NCBI GenBank assembly: GCA_042408445.1 | Contig: JBHORC010000024.1 | Location: forward strand, 1-64,000 | DNA: 64,000 nt | Origin: CF-46 sp042408445 | GTDB lineage: Bacteria; Chloroflexota; Limnocylindria; Limnocylindrales; CSP1-4 | Direction: 5' to 3' | Shown: piece after piece, positions 35,172-46,200 of the stretch | How the letters are laid out: the number at the start of each line of letters is the position of its first letter | Numbering within the stretch: the first letter of the stretch is position 1 | Notes under the pieces: generated by a model | The model's database searches: none | What the model saw: only the letters and a program-made list of their open reading frames with translations | Told to the model about the DNA's origin: nothing | Program-made: the position numbers and the translations under genes

Positions 35172-35509
35172 CGACGTTCGAGGACGTCAGCCGGATCGCC
35201 CTCGCCCTGCCCGAGACGGAGGAGCGGGTGACCTGGGAGACGGACATCACGTTCCGGGTCCGGGACAGGATCTTTGCCATCGGCGGTAAGGGCTCGACCG
35301 GTGTCTCGATCAAGGCCTCGCCCGAGCGCCAGGCGGAGCTGATCGATCTCGATCCGGTGACGTTCAAGCCGTCTGCGTATGTCGGCCGGTTCGGCTGGGT
35401 GACCGCGGACCTCGAGCGACTGTCCGTCGAGCTGCTGGAGGAGCTGCTGCGGGAGGCCTGGCGGCGGACGGCCCCGAAGCGGCTGCTCGCGGCGCTGGAG
35501 GCCGAATGA
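35168..35509 (+). CDS. MmcQ/YjbR-family protein
   Basis: A 113-residue protein of the YjbR/CyaY-like fold family. It has LALPETEERVTWETDITFRV at the N-terminus, a central FAIGGKGSTGVSIKAS and the C-terminal ELLREAWRRTAPKRLLAAL helix. The family is often annotated as DNA-binding, but the molecular function is unproven. It is coupled to both neighbours by 4-nt overlaps. Confidence 0.88.
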   Translation: MTTFEDVSRIALALPETEERVTWETDITFRVRDRIFAIGGKGSTGVSIKASPERQAELIDLDPVTFKPSAYVGRFGWVTADLERLSVELLEELLREAWRRTAPKRLLAALEAE

Positions 35510-36363
35510 CGACAGATCACGACGAGACCGGTCTGACCGAGGCAGCGCAAGCGGTGCCTGACGCTGGGTCCGTTGGCAGTCCCGCGAGCGCCCCTGACGA
35601 GCTCCCCGATCACGTTCGTCGTAACCGGGTGGAGTGGGACGTCTGGGCGGCCGACTTCGTGGCAAACGGCGAGCGCAGCTGGCGCCTCGGGCCCGGCGAC
35701 GAGAAGTGGGGCGAGTGGGACGCCCCCGAGTCGGAGCTTCACCTCCTGCCGGACGACTCTGCGGGCAAGGACGTCATCGAGCTCGGCTGCGGTACGGCGT
35801 ACATCTCCGCGTGGCTCGCCCGGCGCGGCGCGCGGCCGGTCGGGATCGACAATTCGGAGGCGCAGCTGGCGACGGCGCGTCGGCTGCAGGAGGAGCATGG
35901 GATCCGGTTCCCGCTCATCCACGGAAACGCCGAGCATGTTCCGTATCCGGATCGCAGCTTCGACATCGCGATCTCGGAATACGGCGCCTCGATCTGGGCC
36001 GATCCCTACGCCTGGGTCCCGGAGGCGGCGCGGCTCCTGCGGCCGGGCGGCCGCCTCATCTTCCTGGTCAATGCGACCCTGCTGATGCTCTGCATGCCGG
36101 ACGCCGAGCGACCCGCGACCAACGAGCTCCTGCGGCCGCTCCGCGGGCTCCACCGGCTCGAATGGTCCGACGACAATTCGGTGAACTTTGCGCTCGGCCA
36201 CGGCGATTGGATCCGGCTTCTCCGGTCGAGCGGGTTCGAGATCGAGAACCTCGTCGAGATCTGGCCGAAGGAAGGGGCGACGACCGACTTCCCGTACGTC
36301 ACGCCCGAATGGGCTCGCCAGTGGCCGACCGAGGAGGTCTGGATCGCGCGCCGGTCGGGCTGA
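35506..36363 (+). CDS. class I SAM-dependent methyltransferase
   Basis: A 285-residue methyltransferase. Motif I is VIELGCGTAYISAWLARRG, motif II is VGIDNSEAQLATARR, then NAEHVPYPDRSFDIAISEYG and the post-motif LLRPGGRLIFLVN. The N-terminal ~60 residues include WDVWAADFVANGERSWRLG, similar to UbiE/Coq5-like small-molecule methyltransferases. The ATG overlaps the stop of the YjbR-like gene. Substrate unknown. Confidence 0.92.
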   Translation: MTTDHDETGLTEAAQAVPDAGSVGSPASAPDELPDHVRRNRVEWDVWAADFVANGERSWRLGPGDEKWGEWDAPESELHLLPDDSAGKDVIELGCGTAYISAWLARRGARPVGIDNSEAQLATARRLQEEHGIRFPLIHGNAEHVPYPDRSFDIAISEYGASIWADPYAWVPEAARLLRPGGRLIFLVNATLLMLCMPDAERPATNELLRPLRGLHRLEWSDDNSVNFALGHGDWIRLLRSSGFEIENLVEIWPKEGATTDFPYVTPEWARQWPTEEVWIARRSG

Positions 36364-36415
36364 ACCGGCCCGACATTCGTCGCCCATTCCCCGGCGTCGA
36401 GTACCCTGAGCGGCC

Positions 36416-38689
36416 GTGACCGCCACTCCTCCCTCCGCGTCCGCCCGGGCCTCCGCGCGCCGTCCGTGGACCGTCCGCGTCGCCCGCTGGAGCGCGGCCC
36501 ATCGCTGGCCGGTCTTCGTCGTCTGGTTCGTCGCGACGATCGGGCTGTTCTCGGCGAGTCTCGCCGCGGGCGGGACCAACGCGGCGGACGCGGTGTCGAA
36601 CGACCAGCGATCCAAGTACGAGGCCGGCGAGGCCGGCGTCCTGTTCAACGCCTCCGGGACCACCGAGCCGCCGAGCCAGCAGTTCCTGCTGATCCTCTCG
36701 GGTCAGGCCGGCGCCGTGTCGACCCCCGCGTTCCAGGCCGTCGTCGGCGACGCCGTGACACGGATCACCGCGGCGCGCTCGACCGTCGCCGGTGTCGAAG
36801 GCCGCGTCTTCGAACAGGTCATCGACCCGCTGAAGGCGCCCCCTCAGGCGGGCCTCGTGTCGCCCGACGGATCGTCCGTCCGGATCGTGGCCCGGGTCCC
36901 CGGCGACGGCGACGCGCTGGGCGACCGGATGGCGCCCGTCCCGGCGATCATCGACGAGCTTCAGCAGGGGCACCCGGACATCCGGATCCTGCCCCTGAAC
37001 AACGTCCTCGCGAACCGCGAGATCATGCATCTCGTCAATGGCGGGCTCGATTCGTCCCTCCGCCTGACGATGCCGCTGACGTTCCTGATCCTGCTGATCG
37101 CCTTCGGGACGGTCGTCGCCGCGGCCGTGCCGCTGGTCCTCGCGGTGACGGCACTGCTCGCGGCGTTCGGCCTGCTCGGCCTCTACAGCCAGGCGATCGG
37201 CCCGGTGAGCGCGTACGCGAGCCAGCTCATCGTGCTCATCGGCCTCGCCGTCGCCGTCGACTACTCGCTGTTCCTCGTGACGCGGTTCCGGACGGAGCGC
37301 CGCCACGGGCTCGACAAGCTCGCAGCGATCGAGGTTGCGAGCAACACTGCCGGGCGAGCGGTCTTCTTCTCGGGGCTCGCGGTGATGATCTCGATCGCCG
37401 GCCTGTTCCTGCTCGACGATCCGCTCTTCCGGTCGATGGCGATCGGGACGATCGCGGTCGTTCTCGTCGCCGTGATCGGCTCCCTGACGTTCCTGCCGGC
37501 GACGCTCGCGATCCTCGGCGACGGGGTGAACCGCCTCCGGCTGCCGATCCTCGGCCGCGAGCGGGAGGAGGGAAGCGGACTGTGGGCGGTGCTCGTCCGG
37601 GGCGTCATGCGGCATCCCGTCATCGCCGCGGTCGGCGTCGCCGTGGCCCTGCTGCTGGCCGCGTCACCGGTCCTCCGGCTGCACCTCGGCCAGGCCGACT
37701 TCGACTCGTTTCCCGACTCGCTCGAGGCGGTCCAGGCGGTCAATGTCCTGAACGAGAAGTGGCCTGGCGGCTCCACCCTCGATCTCGAGGTCGTCGTGAC
37801 CCACGCGGACGTGCCCGCCACCCAGCAGGCGATCGCCGGCGTTGGTCCGCGGCTGCTCCAGATCGACGGCCTGTCAGGTCCCGTCCAGACGGAGCTCTCG
37901 AAGGACGGCACGGTCGAACGCGTGAGCGTCCTCATGGCGGGCGGCGGCAATGACCAGAAGAACCGCGACATCGTCCGTGAGGTCCGGGGCACGGTCGTTC
38001 CGGAGGTGTTCGGCGGCCTTTCGGGTAGCGGTGTCCGCGCGCTCGTCGCCGGTGGCGCGGCGTACACCCTCGACGTGGTCGACTTCTACGGCCATGGGAT
38101 GCCGCTCGTCGCGCTCTTCGTCCTGAGCCTCTCGTTCGCCCTGCTGCTGATCGCGTTCCGCTCGATCGTCATCCCGATCAAGGCGATCCTGCTGAACCTC
38201 CTCTCGACCGGCGCGGCGTACGGCGTCCTCGTGTTCGTCTTCCAGGACGGTCACCTCTCGAACCTGATCGGCTTCAAGCCGGGCCCGATCGAATCGTTCG
38301 TCCCGGTCTTCATCTTCACGATCCTGTTCGGGCTGTCGATGGACTACCACGTCTTCATCCTGACCCGGATCAAGGAAGCCCGCGATCACGGGATGACCTC
38401 GAACGAGGCCGTTGCACGGGGGATCGCAATCACGTCGGGAACGATCACGAGCGCGGCGGCGATCATGGTCGTGGTGTTCAGCGTCTTCGTGACGCTCGAG
38501 CTCACGATCATCAAGCAGCTCGGGCTCGGGCTCGCCGTGGCGGTGTTCCTGGACGCGACGGTGGTCCGGAGCATCCTGCTGCCGGCCACGATGCGGCTCC
38601 TCGGGGAGTGGAACTGGTGGCTGCCGTCGTGGCTCGGCTGGCTGCCGCACGTCTCGATCGAGGGCGGGCTCGAGGAGTCGCCTGCCTGA
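36416..38689 (+). CDS. MMPL/RND-superfamily transporter
   Basis: A 757-residue inner-membrane transporter with two repeats, each made of one helix, a periplasmic domain and about five helices. Signatures include VAVDYSLFLVTRFRTERRHG in repeat 1 and LFGLSMDYHVFILTRIKEAR in repeat 2, with the proton-relay Asp-Tyr pairs. Family members export lipids or drugs by proton antiport. A GTG start and a TACCCT box at 36402-36407 suggest a nearly leaderless message. It stands alone, followed by a hairpin. Confidence 0.93.
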   Translation: MTATPPSASARASARRPWTVRVARWSAAHRWPVFVVWFVATIGLFSASLAAGGTNAADAVSNDQRSKYEAGEAGVLFNASGTTEPPSQQFLLILSGQAGAVSTPAFQAVVGDAVTRITAARSTVAGVEGRVFEQVIDPLKAPPQAGLVSPDGSSVRIVARVPGDGDALGDRMAPVPAIIDELQQGHPDIRILPLNNVLANREIMHLVNGGLDSSLRLTMPLTFLILLIAFGTVVAAAVPLVLAVTALLAAFGLLGLYSQAIGPVSAYASQLIVLIGLAVAVDYSLFLVTRFRTERRHGLDKLAAIEVASNTAGRAVFFSGLAVMISIAGLFLLDDPLFRSMAIGTIAVVLVAVIGSLTFLPATLAILGDGVNRLRLPILGREREEGSGLWAVLVRGVMRHPVIAAVGVAVALLLAASPVLRLHLGQADFDSFPDSLEAVQAVNVLNEKWPGGSTLDLEVVVTHADVPATQQAIAGVGPRLLQIDGLSGPVQTELSKDGTVERVSVLMAGGGNDQKNRDIVREVRGTVVPEVFGGLSGSGVRALVAGGAAYTLDVVDFYGHGMPLVALFVLSLSFALLLIAFRSIVIPIKAILLNLLSTGAAYGVLVFVFQDGHLSNLIGFKPGPIESFVPVFIFTILFGLSMDYHVFILTRIKEARDHGMTSNEAVARGIAITSGTITSAAAIMVVVFSVFVTLELTIIKQLGLGLAVAVFLDATVVRSILLPATMRLLGEWNWWLPSWLGWLPHVSIEGGLEESPA

Positions 38690-38712
38690 GCCTCGGCTCG
38701 TTCTGCCGCTCC

Positions 38713-38735
38713 GGCACCGCCGTGGGCGCGGTGCC
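38713..38735 (+). terminator. hairpin after the MMPL transporter
   Basis: GGCACCGC (38713-38720) pairs with GCGGTGCC (38728-38735) around a 7-nt loop, 24 bp after the stop. No T-run. Confidence 0.4.
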
Positions 38736-38820
38736 CGTGCGAACCGCGGGATGACGAAGGGTTGATCCCAATGGGACCGTCGGTTGATGACACGTGCAGA
38801 GCGATGTGGAGACTGAGGCC

Positions 38821-39090
38821 ATGATGAATCAGCAGGCCGCCCAGTCGATCGTCCGCCGTCACCGACCCGACTCCGAGGAGCACGGGGACACCTGCCTCAG
38901 CTGCGGCCGCCCGTGGCCGTGCGACGTCTCGCGTCTGGCGGCCGTCGCCGGGCTCGACGAGCCCTCGCGCCGCTCGCGGAGCGCGGTCCTGCGCGCTCGG
39001 CCCCGCACGGCCACCGCCGGTCGACGCCACGGCGTCGGCATCGGCGTCGCAACCCTGCTTCCGCGGACGGTCGTCCTCCAGCCCGTCTGA
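38821..39090 (+). CDS. small Cys-containing protein (tentative)
   Basis: An 89-residue frame with a compact H..C..C..W.C motif (EEHGDTCLSCGRPWPCDVSR) that could bind a metal, followed by an Arg-rich tail. Similar short proteins with this cysteine pattern occur in high-GC bacteria. No good ribosome site is seen. The first 50 residues are more convincing than the rest. Confidence 0.45.
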   Translation: MMNQQAAQSIVRRHRPDSEEHGDTCLSCGRPWPCDVSRLAAVAGLDEPSRRSRSAVLRARPRTATAGRRHGVGIGVATLLPRTVVLQPV

Positions 39091-39284
39091 CAGCCGGCGG
39101 TCTCGCCCGGGATCGTCGATTCCTGCCCGGGCCAGGTGCTCGGCGAGCGGTCGTAGAGCATGTCCCGGAGCACGCCTCCGGGCTGACCCGGGCGGGTCTG
39201 CTCGATGCCCGATCGACATCGAGGGGCGAACGTGGGCGAAGCCCGCCAGTTGTCCTGGCGGCAGGGATCCACGGGAGACCACCG

Positions 39285-39461
39285 ATGCCGACCTCGACGC
39301 GACAAGCGCCAGCTCGAAGACTGCAACGATCCGTGACGGCCGTGACGTCGGCCGCGGTCGTCCTCGGAGCTCTCGCTGCTGGCTGCACGAAAGGCGACCC
39401 ACGGCTCGACAACTCGGACTTCGGCGGCTCACCGGCTTCTGTGGCGGCTCCCTCCAAGTAG
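39285..39461 (+). CDS. small lipoprotein
   Basis: A 58-residue exported peptide with a basic N-region (RQAPARRLQR), a hydrophobic core and a lipobox ending VLGALAAGC, and a mature part of only about 22 residues. GGGAG lies about 8 nt before the ATG. Function unknown. It ends 44 bp before the tRNA-Lys gene. Confidence 0.6.
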   Translation: MPTSTRQAPARRLQRSVTAVTSAAVVLGALAAGCTKGDPRLDNSDFGGSPASVAAPSK

Positions 39462-39505
39462 GGCGACGACCGGCAAGCCGACGTGGGGTAGACTCGGCGT
39501 CCGCT

Positions 39506-39580
39506 GGGCCGGTAGCTCAATGGCAGAGCAACTGACTCTTAATCAGTTGGTTGGGAGTTCGAGTCTCCCCCGGCTCACCA
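39506..39580 (+). tRNA. tRNA-Lys (anticodon CTT)
   Basis: Complete cloverleaf. The acceptor stem GGGCCGG pairs with CCGGCTC (one G-U). The D arm is GCTC/GAGC. The anticodon stem ACTGA/TCAGT closes the loop CTCTTAA (anticodon 39538-39540), and the T arm is GGGAG-TTCGAGT-CTCCC. The 3' CCA is encoded (39578-39580). A TAGACT box about 18 bp upstream is a plausible -10. Confidence 0.97.
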
Positions 39581-39618
39581 GCACCCCTTCGCGAGCGAGC
39601 GCCCGACCCCGCGATCCG

Positions 39619-39891
39619 TCAGCCCCGGCCGGCGAGCCGCGGCGCTCGGTCAGTCGCCCGCCGGCCTGCGGATACACGCCGGTCGCGAGGCTCGTCCACC
39701 GGTCGCGCAGGGAGGCGATGCAAGGCGGCACGCTCGACCCAGGCCGGCGCGACGTCCGCGGCGATCCCGCTCAGCCGCACCGCGAAGTACGAACAGTCCG
39801 CGCACCACCAACGTCGCGGTTCATGGGACGTGGTCCGAAGCTCGTAGAGGCGGACGTTCTCCGTTCCACCGCAGGTCGCGCACGATGGCAT
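39619..39891 (-). CDS. small zinc-ribbon-like protein
   Basis: A 90-residue frame with two CxxC knuckles (CATCGGTENV and WWCADCSYFAV) separated by about 20 residues, the layout of a zinc ribbon. The Arg/Pro-rich C-terminal half is less convincing. It faces the tRNA-Lys gene. No clear ribosome site. Function unknown. Confidence 0.5.
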   Translation of the reverse strand: MPSCATCGGTENVRLYELRTTSHEPRRWWCADCSYFAVRLSGIAADVAPAWVERAALHRLPARPVDEPRDRRVSAGRRATDRAPRLAGRG

Positions 39892-40014
39892 CCACAATGC
39901 TCCCGGCCGGTTTGCGCGCTCGGACCTGGTGCGAGCGGGCACCATAGGAAGCGCGGGCCGGATCTGTCAACTGGCGACGACGGGACCGGGGGACGCGATC
40001 GAGGGAGACAAACG

Positions 40015-40065
40015 GGAAGCCGCCCGTTGGTCGGCGCGCATCGCCACGACCAACGGACGGCTTCC
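40015..40065 (-). terminator. long 19-bp hairpin
   Basis: 40015-40033 pairs with 40047-40065, with 18 of 19 positions matched around a 13-nt loop. On the minus strand it is followed by CGTTTGTCTCC, so it could end the transcript of the small gene at 40186-40419. It is the longest perfect-type stem in this orphan-gene region. Confidence 0.5.
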
Positions 40066-40185
40066 TCGAGCGCTCGGCGACGATGCCTCGGGAACCTTGC
40101 GGGAAACCTGTCAACGGTGCCGACGCGCGACACCGTGGGCATTGCAGTCGTCCGCTGCCCCTGAGCCCACGAGGGGGGCCGCCCG

Positions 40186-40419
40186 TCAGGAAGAAGGCTC
40201 GCCCTGCATCCCGGCCGCCGCGAGGCGATCAGCCTCGATCCGGAAGGCGTCGCCCTCCCGCTCCCGCGATCCGGCGGTCCGAACGGCGACCGAAGTGACG
40301 GTGACGAGGTGCGCCTCGGGTGACCCCTCCTCGGCCTCGTCGAGGCCCAAGGCCTCCGGCTCCTCCCACTCGACGACGAACGACTGGCGCGCAGGCGCGA
40401 CGGCTGTGGTGCCACTCAT
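40186..40419 (-). CDS. small hypothetical protein
   Basis: A 77-residue acidic protein beginning MSGTTAVAPARQSFVVEWEE. It is preceded by GGAGGG 6 nt before the ATG, the best Shine-Dalgarno of this region. No motif recognised. A long hairpin lies about 120 bp downstream. The strong ribosome site is the main evidence that it is real. Confidence 0.6.
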   Translation of the reverse strand: MSGTTAVAPARQSFVVEWEEPEALGLDEAEEGSPEAHLVTVTSVAVRTAGSREREGDAFRIEADRLAAAGMQGEPSS

Positions 40420-40663
40420 GGCAACCCTCCTCAGGATGGCCGGACCTGGAGACGCCACCTCCGTCGGGCCGGGGATCGACTCTAGGCTCGACGCGACCGC
40501 GCCGACAGTGCCAGAGGACCCGTGCAATGAAGATGAAACCTGGGAGCCGTCGCCTGCTGGCGGCCGTGCAACGGGAGGTACGGGGCGCGGCGACCCGGTC
40601 GTCTGTGCGTGCCTCGAAGCCGCTGCTCATCGGGCGCTGCGACTTCCGGACGGCGTCGATCCT

Positions 40664-40669
40664 GATACC
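40664..40669 (+). promoter_or_regulatory. candidate -10 box GATACC for carAB
   Basis: Would start transcription near 40676, 12 nt before the first PyrR-type hairpin. No clear -35 is seen, so the call is tentative. Confidence 0.35.
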
Positions 40670-40687
40670 CTTCGACCATCCTTGACG

Positions 40688-40707
40688 GCCGGTCCTGTGA
40701 GGCCGGC
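40688..40707 (+). promoter_or_regulatory. PyrR-type RNA-binding box 1 in carA leader
   Basis: A small hairpin presenting GGTCCTGTGAGGCC (40691-40704). It matches the PyrR recognition consensus ARUCCNGNGAGGYU except that the outer A-U pair is replaced by G-C, a change that preserves pairing. GCCGG/CCGGC closes the stem. Confidence 0.65.
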
Positions 40708-40710
40708 GAA

Positions 40711-40728
40711 CCGGTCCCGTGAGGCCGG
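40711..40728 (+). promoter_or_regulatory. PyrR-type RNA-binding box 2, abutting the ribosome site
   Basis: A second copy with core GGTCCCGTGAGGCC (40713-40726) in a CCGG/CCGG stem. AAAGGAGG (40729-40736) begins at the very next base, so protein bound here would cover the ribosome site. Confidence 0.65.
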
Positions 40729-40746
40729 AAAGGAGGCCAGCCGATC

Positions 40747-40809
40747 GTGTCCGCGCGCGTCCACCGAGCCCCGCCGGGCCGGTGGCGTTTTCATGTGAGA
40801 GGCCGGTGA
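40747..40809 (+). CDS. arginine-rich leader peptide upstream of carA
   Basis: A 20-codon reading frame (GTG start) served by the strong AAAGGAGG at 40729-40736. Six of 20 residues are Arg, written with CGC, CGA, CGG, CGT, AGA and CGG. AGA is rare at this GC content. Its TGA (40807-40809) overlaps the carA GTG (40806-40808), so translation of carA should depend on it. An intrinsic terminator lies inside the frame. Carbamoyl phosphate feeds both arginine and pyrimidine synthesis, so this may be an arginine-sensing leader. That role is inferred; high-GC DNA favours Arg codons by chance. Confidence 0.5.
   Translation: MSARVHRAPPGRWRFHVRGR
40761..40791 (+). terminator. intrinsic terminator (attenuator) in carA leader
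   Basis: CCACCG-a-GCCC (40761-40771, one bulged A) pairs with GGGC-CGGTGG (40776-40785) around the loop CGCC. CG and TTTT (40788-40791) follow. Ten GC-rich pairs and a T-run make this a credible transcription attenuator before carA. Confidence 0.65.
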
Positions 40810-41998
40810 GCCCGACCGACGCTCCGCCGCGACCGCCCGCCCAAGCCCCTGTCGTCGCGCTGCCGCAACCCCGGTCCAGCGCGATCGTCGACCCGCGCGT
40901 CGGCGATCTGGGGCCCGCCCTCCTCGCCCTCGAGGACGGTGCCGTCTTTCCGGGGATCGCGTTCGGTGCGGGGACTGCCGCCGGCGGCGACCTCGTCGTC
41001 AACACGTCGCAGACCGGATACCAGGAGGTCTGCACGGACCCCTCGTATGCCGGTCAGATCGTCGTCATGACCTATCCCCTGATCGGCAACTACGGCCGGC
41101 TGATCGAGGACGACCAGTCCGTCCGGCCGTGGCTTCGCGCACTCGTTGTCGCGAACGCGACGGCGGCGGTCCTCGACGACGTTCGCCAGCTCGCGTCGCT
41201 GCTGCGCGGCTCCGCGATCCCGGCCATCGCAGGGGTCGACACGCGGGCGCTCGCCCGACACCTCCGCGCGAACGGGAGCCTCCGCGGCATCGTGACCGAG
41301 CCCGGGTTCGTGGATCGCGAGGCCGCCGTCGAGCGTGCCCGCGGCGTTCCCCGTTGGGAGGACCAGGACTTCGTCGGCGAGGTGTCGCCGGCGGCCGTCA
41401 CGGACGTCGGCGATCCGAGCGAGGGTGGCCCGCTCGTCGCGATCGTCGACTTCGGCCTCAAGGCAAACATCGTCCGCGGCCTCCGGCGTCGCGGAGCGCG
41501 CGTCCGGATCCTCCCCCACACGACAACTCCCGACGACGCCCTCGCGAGCGATGTCGATGCGGTCGTCCTGTCGCCGGGTCCCGGCGACCCGGCGCGTCTC
41601 GCCGGTCCGGTTGCCTTGGCCCGGGCGATCATCGACGATGGTCGCCCACTCTTGGGGATCTGCCTCGGCCATCAGATCGTGGCGCGGGCCGCCGGCGCCG
41701 AGACGACACGTCTCCGGTTCGGTCATCACGGCGCGAACCACCCGGTCCGGGACGTGGACTCCGGCCTGGTCCAGGTCACCGCGCAGAACCACGAGGTCCA
41801 GGTGGTCGGCGACTCCCTGCCGATCGGATCCGGGTTCCACGTCAGCCAGGTCAACCTGAACGACGGCTCCGTGGAGGGGCTGCGCCACGCGTCGCGGCCG
41901 ATCGAGACGGTCCAGTACCACCCCGAGGGAGCACCGGGCCCGCTCGACGCGCTCGCGGTGTTCGACCGCTTTCTCACCGCCGCCGGGAGCCGCCGCCG

Positions 41999-42002
<4 letters not shown>
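40806..42002 (+). CDS. carA: carbamoyl-phosphate synthase small subunit
   Basis: A 398-residue glutaminase subunit that supplies ammonia to CarB. The N-terminal domain shows LALEDGAVFPGIAFGAG and NTSQTGYQEVCTDPSYAGQ, followed by VDTRALARHLRANGSLRG. The class I amidotransferase domain has the nucleophile in LLGICLGHQIVA and the His/Glu in TVQYHPEGAPGP. About 35 Pro-rich residues precede the conserved start, so the GTG at 40806, fixed by its overlap with the leader peptide stop, gives a slightly long N-terminus. It is coupled to carB by GTGA. Confidence 0.95.
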
Positions 42003-45511
<3,509 letters not shown>

Positions 45512-45525
45512 CAGGCGACCCGCAG

Positions 45526-46200
45526 ATGGCCCAGCGTCCGCCTCGTCGACGCGCGTTCGACCTCGTGATCTTCGACTGCGACGGCGTCCTGGTCGACAGC
45601 GAGCGGCTCTCGATCCGCCTCGACGTCGAGGTCCTTCGGGATCTCGGCTGGCCGCTCTCCGAGGAGGAAATCGTCGAGCGCTGGGTCGGCCGGACGGACG
45701 AGGTCATGCGATCCGAGATCGAGGCGCATCTCGGGCGCGACATCCGCGAGGAGTGGGCCGCGTTCGGCGAGCGCTACATCGCCGCCTTCGCGGCCGAGCT
45801 GCAGCCCGTCCCCGGTGTCGCGGAGGCGATCGACGCGATCCAGCAGGCGGGCTACCAGACGTGCGTTGCCTCGAGCGGCGATCTCGCGAAGATCCGACGG
45901 AACCTCGGGATCACGGGCCTGCTCGACCGGTTCGGCGACCGGCTGGTCAGTGCCGACGACGTCATCCACGGCAAGCCGCATCCGGACCTGTTCCTGCGGG
46001 CGGCCGAGGAGTCCGGCGTCGAGCCGGACCGGGCCGCGGTCGTCGAGGATGCGCGAGCCGGCGTCGAGGCGGCCCGGGCGGCGGGGATGCGCGTCTTCGC
46101 CTATTCCGGGAGCGTGACGCCCGCGGCCGCGCTCGAGGGTCCGGGAACCGTCGTCTTCGGCGACATGCGGGAGCTGCCGGAGCTCATCGCCCGGGGTTGA
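45526..46200 (+). CDS. HAD-superfamily phosphatase/phosphomutase-like hydrolase
   Basis: A 224-residue HAD hydrolase of the beta-phosphoglucomutase/phosphatase group. Motif I is IFDCDGVLVDSE (nucleophile Asp), motif II is CVASSGDLAKI, motif III is HGKPHPDLFL, and motif IV is AAVVEDARAGVEAA. The usual Ser after the Asp of motif IV is Ala. It starts 14 bp after carB and may be co-transcribed. Its end overlaps the convergent membrane-protein gene by 17 bp. Confidence 0.92.
   Translation: MAQRPPRRRAFDLVIFDCDGVLVDSERLSIRLDVEVLRDLGWPLSEEEIVERWVGRTDEVMRSEIEAHLGRDIREEWAAFGERYIAAFAAELQPVPGVAEAIDAIQQAGYQTCVASSGDLAKIRRNLGITGLLDRFGDRLVSADDVIHGKPHPDLFLRAAEESGVEPDRAAVVEDARAGVEAARAAGMRVFAYSGSVTPAAALEGPGTVVFGDMRELPELIARG

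Noticed and set aside
39506..39580. tRNA-Lys as an attachment site of an integrated element
   Set aside because: I found no integrase and no repeated copy of the tRNA 3' end in the window.
40527..40685. 52-residue frame just before the PyrR boxes
   Set aside because: No ribosome site and no motif; it runs through the probable carAB promoter.
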